Shown here one piece after another: positions 46,939-51,917 of a stretch of DNA of 51,917 nt; positions within the stretch are counted from its first letter, which is position 1; each line of letters begins with the position of its first letter. Source of the stretch: Ramlibacter sp. (GTDB lineage: Bacteria; Pseudomonadota; Gammaproteobacteria; Burkholderiales; Burkholderiaceae_C); contig JAQGMS010000005.1 of NCBI GenBank assembly GCA_028292245.1, positions 1 to 51,917 on the forward strand, given 5' to 3'. The notes beneath the pieces were generated by a model, which worked only from the letters and a program-made list of their open reading frames with translations, made no database searches and was not told the DNA's origin. Made by a program: the position numbers and the translations under genes.

Positions 46939-48154
46939 ACTTTCGCACCAGGGTCCACGCCACCGCGGCGATGCACGCGGTCCAGAACCACAGGCCGTTG
47001 GTGAGTGCGAACACGGTGCCGTCCAGCCGCATGCCGACCCAGCCGCCGACGCCGAACGCGCCGATCATCATCACGAAGCCGTTGAGCGCTGATGCGGCAC
47101 CGGCCGCGTGCGGGAACGGCCCCACCGCGCCGCTCTGGCCCACGGGCTGGTGCACGCCATGCGCGAACATGAACAGGCAAAAGGGCAGCGCGATCGCCCA
47201 GCTGTTTTGCATTCCGGCCAACGCCAGCCCGCCCATCAGCGTGCCGCTTGCGAGGGTGACGCCGCCCGCGATTGCCACCGACTTGCGCACGCCGAAGCGC
47301 GGCAGCAGCCGCCGGCACCAGAGCGTGCCCAGGATGTAGGTGAACGCCATCCCGAACATCACCAGGCCGTACTGGGTGCGGGTCAGTCCCAGCACCTTGA
47401 TGAAGATGAAGGACGAGGACGCGAGGAAGGTGAACAGGCCGGCATAGGACGCGACCGACAGCGCTGACCAGGCGAGGAACGTCGGGTTGCGCAAGATGGT
47501 GAGCCAAGTGGCGACCAATGTGTCTGTGCGCAGCGCGAGCGGATTCCTGGCCGGCGCGGTCTCCTCGAAGCGCAGCGCGATGAGTGCCAGTGACAGCGCG
47601 CCGAAAACCGCCGGCGCCATCAGCGCGTAGCGCCAGCCCAGCGTGTCCGCCAGCAAGCCACCCAGCGGCGCGCCCCCGCAGGCGATGATGCCCAGGCCCG
47701 TCAGGCCCTTGGACATGACGCGGGCCCCGGACTCGGGCGTGTACAGGTCGCGCACGATGGCGCGCGCGCCCATCACCGCCGCGCCCATCGCCGCGCCCTG
47801 CAAGGTGCGCCAGACGATCAGCAGCAGCATCGACGGCGCCAGCGCGCAGCCGATGGAAGCCAACGTGTACGCGGCCAGCCCCCACAGCAGCACCGGCCGG
47901 CGGCCGAAGCGGTCCGACAGCGGCCCCCACACCAGTTGCGAAACGCCGAAGGCCAGCAGCAAGGTGGTGAGCGTGAGCTGCGCGTGCGCCACCGGCGCGC
48001 CGAAGCCCTCGGTCAGCGCGGGCAGGGCGGGCAGGTACAGGTCGGTCGTGATGGGCTGGATGCCCAGCAGCAGCGCCAGCACGACCACCACCAGGCCCGG
48101 CGACATCGTGACAGCCGGGGTCGGGGCGAGGGTTTGCGGTGGGACTGCGGGCAT
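46916..48154 (-). CDS. Bcr/CflA-type MFS exporter
   Basis: The 412-residue 12-helix exporter has [33 protein letters not shown] and [19 protein letters not shown], typical of the bicyclomycin/chloramphenicol resistance group. The start at 48154 is chosen because the frame upstream reads through repeat copy 3 and gives a repeat-derived peptide. It overlaps miaA, and miaA the ABC ATPase, so these three plausibly form one transcript. Confidence 0.9.
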   Translation of the reverse strand: MPAVPPQTLAPTPAVTMSPGLVVVVLALLLGIQPITTDLYLPALPALTEGFGAPVAHAQLTLTTLLLAFGVSQLVWGPLSDRFGRRPVLLWGLAAYTLASIGCALAPSMLLLIVWRTLQGAAMGAAVMGARAIVRDLYTPESGARVMSKGLTGLGIIACGGAPLGGLLADTLGWRYALMAPAVFGALSLALIALRFEETAPARNPLALRTDTLVATWLTILRNPTFLAWSALSVASYAGLFTFLASSSFIFIKVLGLTRTQYGLVMFGMAFTYILGTLWCRRLLPRFGVRKSVAIAGGVTLASGTLMGGLALAGMQNSWAIALPFCLFMFAHGVHQPVGQSGAVGPFPHAAGAASALNGFVMMIGAFGVGGWVGMRLDGTVFALTNGLWFWTACIAAVAWTLVRKYGDPRRP

Positions 48155-48199
48155 CCCGGCTAGGGTATCAGAGGGGAGGGAGATGGTTGGCTCGCAACA

Positions 48200-48375
48200 G
48201 TATTTTTGAACGCAGAGGGCGCAGAGGTTACGCAGAGGACGCAGAGAGGAGAGAGAAAAAAAAGACAAAGAAAAAAATCGGAGGGACCAAACTTGCCTCT
48301 GTATCCCCCTCTGAATTTTCTTGTCTTCCTCTGCGTCCTCTGCGAATTCTCTGCGCCCTCTGCGTTCAAAAATAC
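48200..48375. repeat. CGCAGAGG inverted repeat, copy 3
   Basis: GTATTTTTGAACG (48200-48212) plus four CGCAGAGG-type units pair with the mirror arm ending CGTTCAAAAATAC (48363-48375). The spacer of about 80 bases is longer than in copies 1 and 2. It holds a purine-rich run and TATCCCCCTCTGAATTTTC, similar to the spacer of copy 4. It lies between two genes on the minus strand. Confidence 0.9.
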
Positions 48376-48391
48376 TTCGGCGCCGGACGCG

Positions 48392-49234
48392 CTACCGAAG
48401 GCTGAACAACTGCGCCAGCGCCTCGCGGTAGCGTGCCTGCCCGATCGACATGGTGCTGAAGTGCGAGCCGCCTTCGACCAGCAGGAACAGCTTCTTGCCC
48501 GGCGCCGCGTCATAGAGCTTGCGCCCCAGCTCGCTGTTGATCAGGCTGTCGCTGTCGCCGTGCACCACCAGCAGCGGCGAGCCGATGCGCGCGACCTTCT
48601 TGACCGACTCGAAGCGCTGCGTGATCAGCGGCCCGACCGGCAGCCAGCCCCACTTCATGCTGCCGGCGACATCGGCGATGGACGTGAACGTCCCTTCCAC
48701 GATGGTCCCGCGCTCGTCCTCGACGTTGGCCGCCAGGTCGATGGCGACGGCGCCGCCCAGCGAGTGACCGAAGATGTAGCGCGGGCGCTGCGGATATTTC
48801 GCGGCCATCCAGTCCCAGGCGGCGCGGGCGTCCTCGTAGGCCATGTCTTCCGACGGCAGGCCGGGCGTGCTCTTGCCGAACCCCCGGTAATCGATGGCCA
48901 ACACCGAGAAACCCAGTTCCTGCATGCGGCGGATGCGCGGGGCCGAGCCTTCGACGTTCCAGCGTGCGCCGTGCAGGTACAGCATCACCGGTCCGTCGGA
49001 AGCATGCTGCGCCGACGCCAGCCACAGGCCGTGCAGGCGCGCGGGCTGGCCGGTCACCTTGGAGTCGAAGTCGACCCAGATGCTTTCCATGTCGCGAGCC
49101 AGTTCGGCCGTGCCGCCCCAGCTGCGGTCGCTGGGCTGGAAGATCCAGGCGCGCTGCCGTTCATCCAGCGTGCCGCAGCCCACGGTGAGGAGAACGACAG
49201 CGGTGGCGGCGGCAAGGAGCAGGCGGAGTTTCAT
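48392..49234 (-). CDS. alpha/beta hydrolase, lipoprotein
   Basis: This 280-residue protein has lipobox LTVGC (C20) and a hydrolase domain: oxyanion region LYLHGARWN, nucleophile S158 in FGHSLGGAVA, acid in VHGDSDSLIN and histidine in EGGSHFSTM. It resembles BEM46/YfhR-like membrane-linked hydrolases with unknown substrates. The gene is bracketed by repeat copies 3 and 4. Confidence 0.88.
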   Translation of the reverse strand: MKLRLLLAAATAVVLLTVGCGTLDERQRAWIFQPSDRSWGGTAELARDMESIWVDFDSKVTGQPARLHGLWLASAQHASDGPVMLYLHGARWNVEGSAPRIRRMQELGFSVLAIDYRGFGKSTPGLPSEDMAYEDARAAWDWMAAKYPQRPRYIFGHSLGGAVAIDLAANVEDERGTIVEGTFTSIADVAGSMKWGWLPVGPLITQRFESVKKVARIGSPLLVVHGDSDSLINSELGRKLYDAAPGKKLFLLVEGGSHFSTMSIGQARYREALAQLFSLR

Positions 49235-49294
49235 GACCAGGAATCAGAGCTGGTTACGGGCAATAAGTTTCTGGCTTTTTTGGTGTGCGTGGGG

Positions 49295-49463
49295 CTTTTT
49301 GAACGCAGAGGGCGCAGAGGTTACGCAGAGTACGCAGAGAATAGAAAGAGAAGACAAAGAAGAAGGTTGAGCAGTCGCCAACCTCTCCCCTGTATTCCCT
49401 TTGAATTGTCTCGTCTTCCTCTGCGTCCTCTGCGTAACCTCTGCGCCCTCTGCGTTCAAAAAT
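49295..49463. repeat. CGCAGAGG inverted repeat, copy 4
   Basis: CTTTTTGAACG and four CGCAGAG units (49295-49340) pair with the mirror arm (49415-49463, ending CGTTCAAAAAT). The spacer of about 75 bases includes TGTATTCCCTTTGAATTGTC, related to the spacer of copy 3. It lies between mutL and the hydrolase gene, both on the minus strand. Confidence 0.9.
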
Positions 49464-49485
49464 ACCTGAGCGAACCAACCCACCC

Positions 49486-51288
49486 CTACCTTCCCCGCAT
49501 GAACAGCGCATCGAGTTCGCGCACGGTGAGTTGCCGCCAGGTAGGCCGCCCGTGATTGCACTGGTCGGAACGCTCGGTTTCTTCCATCTGCCGCAACAGC
49601 GCATTCATCTCGTCGAGCGTGAGCTTGCGGTTCGCCCGCACCGCGCCGTGGCAGGCCATGGTGCCGAGCAGCTCGTTTTGCGCGCGCTGGATCACGGTAC
49701 TGGCGTCGTGCTGCGCGAGTTCGGCCAGCACGCTGCGCGCCAGTTCCACCGCGTCGCCCTGCGCCAGGCTGGTGGGCACGGCGCGCACGGCCAGTGTCTT
49801 GGGCGAGAACGGCGTGATCTCCAGGCCGAGCGTCTTGAGCGTTGCCGCCGTCGCCTCCGCGGTCGCGATTTCCTGCGGCGTCGCGGCGAAGGTGGCGGGG
49901 ATCAACAGCGGCTGGCTGGCGATCTCGTGGTTGTCCATCTGCTGCTTCAGCCGCTCGTAGACGATGCGCTCGTGCGCCGCGTGCATGTCCACGATCACCA
50001 GGCCCAGGTTGTTCTCGGCCAGGATGTAGATGCCCTGCAGTTGCGCGATGGCGCGGCCCAGCGGCCAGTCGCCGGGAGGCAAATCATCCGTTCGGGCTTC
50101 TACAGGCTCGGCGCGAAGGGGATTGGGTTGCCACAGCGCCCCCAAGTCCGAAACACGGTTCCCCGCAGGGGCGTTGAAATTCATGACCGGTTGCGCCCAG
50201 CCCATGCCGGTTGGCGCGGCGCCGTACGGCGCCGAATCGGCGACCGGGGATACCGGCGCCACCGCCACCGCCGCCGCACCCGCTCTCGGCGCCGCCAACG
50301 CATATTCCACCGCATGCCGCACCGCCTGGTGCACTTCGCGGCTGTCGCGGAACCGCACCTCGATCTTGGTCGGGTGCACGTTCACGTCCACCCGCGCCGG
50401 ATCGATCTCGACGTAGAGCGCATAGACCGGCTGCCGCTGGCCATGCAGCACGTCCTCGTAGGCGCTGCGTGCCGCGTGCGCGAGCACCTTGTCACGCACG
50501 AAGCGGCCGTTGACATAAGCGAATTGCTGGTCGGCGCGCGATCGCGCCGCGTCGGGGATGCCGGCGCGTCCCGTCACCCGGATCGGGCCGGCGCTGTATT
50601 CCACCGCCACGCTCTGCTCCAGCAGTTCGCTGCCCAGGACATCCGCCAGGCGTTGCTCGCGGGTAGCGGCCCGCCATTGCTCCACCAATTTGCCTTCGTG
50701 CCAGATGGCGAAGGCGGCGTCGGGCCGGGCCAGCGCATGGCGGCGCACGGCCTCGATGCAATGGGCCAGCTCGGTGGCGTCGCTCTTCAGGAATTTGCGG
50801 CGCGCCGGCGTGCTGAAGAACAGTTCCTTCACTTCAACCGTGGTGCCGGTCGCCCGCGCGGCCGGGCGCATCTCACCGCTGCGTCCTTCGAGGATGAACG
50901 CGCTGGCCTGGCCCACGGTGCGCGAGAGCAGGTTCAGTTCGGCCACCGAGGAAATCGCGGCCAGCGCCTCGCCGCGGAAACCCATGGTGCCGACCGACTC
51001 CAGGTCCGCCAGCGACGCGATCTTGCTGGTTGCATGGCGCTTGAGCGCCGAGGCCAGTTCATCCTGCGGAATGCCGCTGCCGTCGTCCTCGACCGAGATC
51101 AGGCGCACCCCGCCGGCCAGCAGCCGCACGGTGACCTGCATGGCGCCGGCGTCCAGCGCGTTGTCCACCAGTTCGCGCACCACGGAAGCGGGCCGCTCCA
51201 CCACTTCGCCCGCGGCGATCTGGCTCACAAGCTCATCGGGCAGTTCGCGGATCGGGCGGCGCGGGACGGGGGACAGGACGGCGTTCAT
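49486..51288 (-). CDS. mutL: DNA mismatch repair protein MutL
   Basis: The 600-residue protein has the N-terminal GHKL ATPase: EVVERPASVVRELVDNALDAGA, DDGSGIP, ATSKI and GFRGEALAA. The C-terminal domain has DMHAAHERIVYE at 434-445, QPLLIP, MACHGAVRAN and CNHGRPT. These match the metal-binding endonuclease motifs of non-E. coli MutL proteins, with Met for Gln in DQHA and Asn for Pro in CPHGRP. The protein should nick the new strand during repair. A variable linker lies at about 335-405. ATG 51288 is preferred to a GTG 12 bases upstream by family start. Confidence 0.95.
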   Translation of the reverse strand: MNAVLSPVPRRPIRELPDELVSQIAAGEVVERPASVVRELVDNALDAGAMQVTVRLLAGGVRLISVEDDGSGIPQDELASALKRHATSKIASLADLESVGTMGFRGEALAAISSVAELNLLSRTVGQASAFILEGRSGEMRPAARATGTTVEVKELFFSTPARRKFLKSDATELAHCIEAVRRHALARPDAAFAIWHEGKLVEQWRAATREQRLADVLGSELLEQSVAVEYSAGPIRVTGRAGIPDAARSRADQQFAYVNGRFVRDKVLAHAARSAYEDVLHGQRQPVYALYVEIDPARVDVNVHPTKIEVRFRDSREVHQAVRHAVEYALAAPRAGAAAVAVAPVSPVADSAPYGAAPTGMGWAQPVMNFNAPAGNRVSDLGALWQPNPLRAEPVEARTDDLPPGDWPLGRAIAQLQGIYILAENNLGLVIVDMHAAHERIVYERLKQQMDNHEIASQPLLIPATFAATPQEIATAEATAATLKTLGLEITPFSPKTLAVRAVPTSLAQGDAVELARSVLAELAQHDASTVIQRAQNELLGTMACHGAVRANRKLTLDEMNALLRQMEETERSDQCNHGRPTWRQLTVRELDALFMRGR

Positions 51289-51329
51289 GGGGAAGAGCAC
51301 ATTCTAGGGGCGGGGGATAATCGCCGCCT

Positions 51330-51917
51330 ATGGAATTGCTTTCTTCCCTCGTGGGCTTCGTCCTGCACATCGACACCCATCTGCAGAATTTCGTGACCGA
51401 CCACGGAGCCTGGGTTTACGCACTGGTGTTCCTGATCATCTTCGTGGAAACCGGTGTGGTGGTGATGCCCTTCCTGCCGGGCGATTCGCTGCTGTTCGTG
51501 ATCGGCGCGATGTGCGGCCTGGGCCTCATGAGCTACCCCTTGTCTCTGGGCGTCCTGCTGGCCGCGGCGGTGCTGGGCAACCAGAGCAACTACACCATCG
51601 GCCACTATTTCGGGCCGAAAGTGTTCCAGTGGGAGCAGTCGCGCTTCTTCAACAAGCGCGCGTTCGACCAGGCGCACGCCTTCTACGAGAAGCACGGCGG
51701 CATCACCATCGTGGCCGCGCGCTTCATGCCTTTTCTGCGCACCTTCGCGCCGTTCGTTGCCGGCGTCGCGCAGATGTCGCGCGGCAAGTTCAGCGTGTAC
51801 GACGTGACCGGCGGCACGCTGTGGGTCGGCGGCATCGTCACCGCCGGCTACCTGTTCGGCGGCATTCCGTGGGTCAAGGAGAACCTGGACAAGATCATCT
51901 GGGCCATGATCCTGATC
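51330..51917 (+). CDS. DedA-family membrane protein, 5' part
   Basis: The first 196 codons are present; the gene runs off the window. Marks are IFVETGVVVMPFLPGDSLLF, LGNQSNYTIGHYFGPKVF and AARFMPFLRTFAPFVAGVAQ, typical of DedA proteins, which are inner-membrane proteins tied to phospholipid recycling (undecaprenyl-phosphate or phosphatidylethanolamine flipping). A GATAAT hexamer at 51316-51321 lies 8 bases before the ATG. It diverges from mutL. Confidence 0.92.
   Translation, partial: MELLSSLVGFVLHIDTHLQNFVTDHGAWVYALVFLIIFVETGVVVMPFLPGDSLLFVIGAMCGLGLMSYPLSLGVLLAAAVLGNQSNYTIGHYFGPKVFQWEQSRFFNKRAFDQAHAFYEKHGGITIVAARFMPFLRTFAPFVAGVAQMSRGKFSVYDVTGGTLWVGGIVTAGYLFGGIPWVKENLDKIIWAMILI

Noticed and set aside
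48155..48268. N-terminal extension of the Bcr/CflA MFS protein
   Set aside because: The added residues are a translation of repeat copy 3 (LRNLCALCVQK type), also readable from the other copies, so the ATG at 48154 is used.

Overview
The window reads as a chromosomal segment of a GC-rich betaproteobacterium (Burkholderiales, most likely Comamonadaceae). The evidence is the nuo operon followed by DUF2818, NUDIX and DUF1178 genes, the tripartite-tricarboxylate (Bug-type) binding protein, the NodT/EmrA/EmrB efflux cluster and the general protein style. No rRNA, tRNA, CRISPR array, integrase or transposase gene was seen.

Layout. 1-10110: 3' end of nuoF, then nuoG-H-I-J-K-L-M-N, tightly packed on the + strand (respiratory complex I). 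10135-11476: DUF2818 membrane protein, NUDIX hydrolase and DUF1178 zinc-ribbon protein. 11484-11647: first copy of a dispersed inverted repeat built from CGCAGAGG units. 11657-19828: a lipid/multidrug ABC exporter divergent from a MarR-led operon (MarR, NodT-type outer-membrane lipoprotein, EmrA-like adaptor, two consecutive DHA2 permeases). The shared intergenic region has a near-consensus sigma70 promoter with a perfect 12-bp palindrome between -35 and -10. 19860-21653: family 5 solute-binding protein. 21669-28411: a visibly AT-richer stretch with a two-gene unit (nitrilase-fold protein plus Rad50/SMC-like ATPase) and two small lipoproteins. 28581-33614: cytochrome c, M20 amidohydrolase, Bug binding protein, 6-phosphogluconate dehydrogenase and a hydroxyacid-dehydrogenase-like enzyme. 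33589-37467: AraC regulator, a lipoprotein, an unrecognised protein and an ExoY/edema-factor-like nucleotidyl cyclase. 37537-41117: AttH/CrtC-like lipocalin protein and a large FtsX-type permease. 41196-45129: hemerythrin, threonine-dehydratase-like enzyme, aroD and an MFS exporter. 45137-51288: ABC ATPase, miaA, Bcr/CflA-type MFS, lipoprotein hydrolase and mutL, with three more copies of the inverted repeat. The window ends inside a DedA-family gene.

Two items stand out. (1) Genes 21982-23799 and 23796-26873 overlap by ATGA. They pair a protein with a recognisable Glu-Lys-Cys nitrilase triad with a 1025-residue ABC/SMC ATPase carrying a central CPVC zinc hook and an extra N-terminal domain. 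This has the shape of an anti-phage or anti-plasmid conflict system and matches no named system I can recall. (2) Gene 36241-37467 keeps all the catalytic motifs of ExoY/CyaA/edema-factor nucleotidyl cyclases, a toxin family, here with no visible secretion genes. Both calls rest on motifs read by eye, not on database searches.
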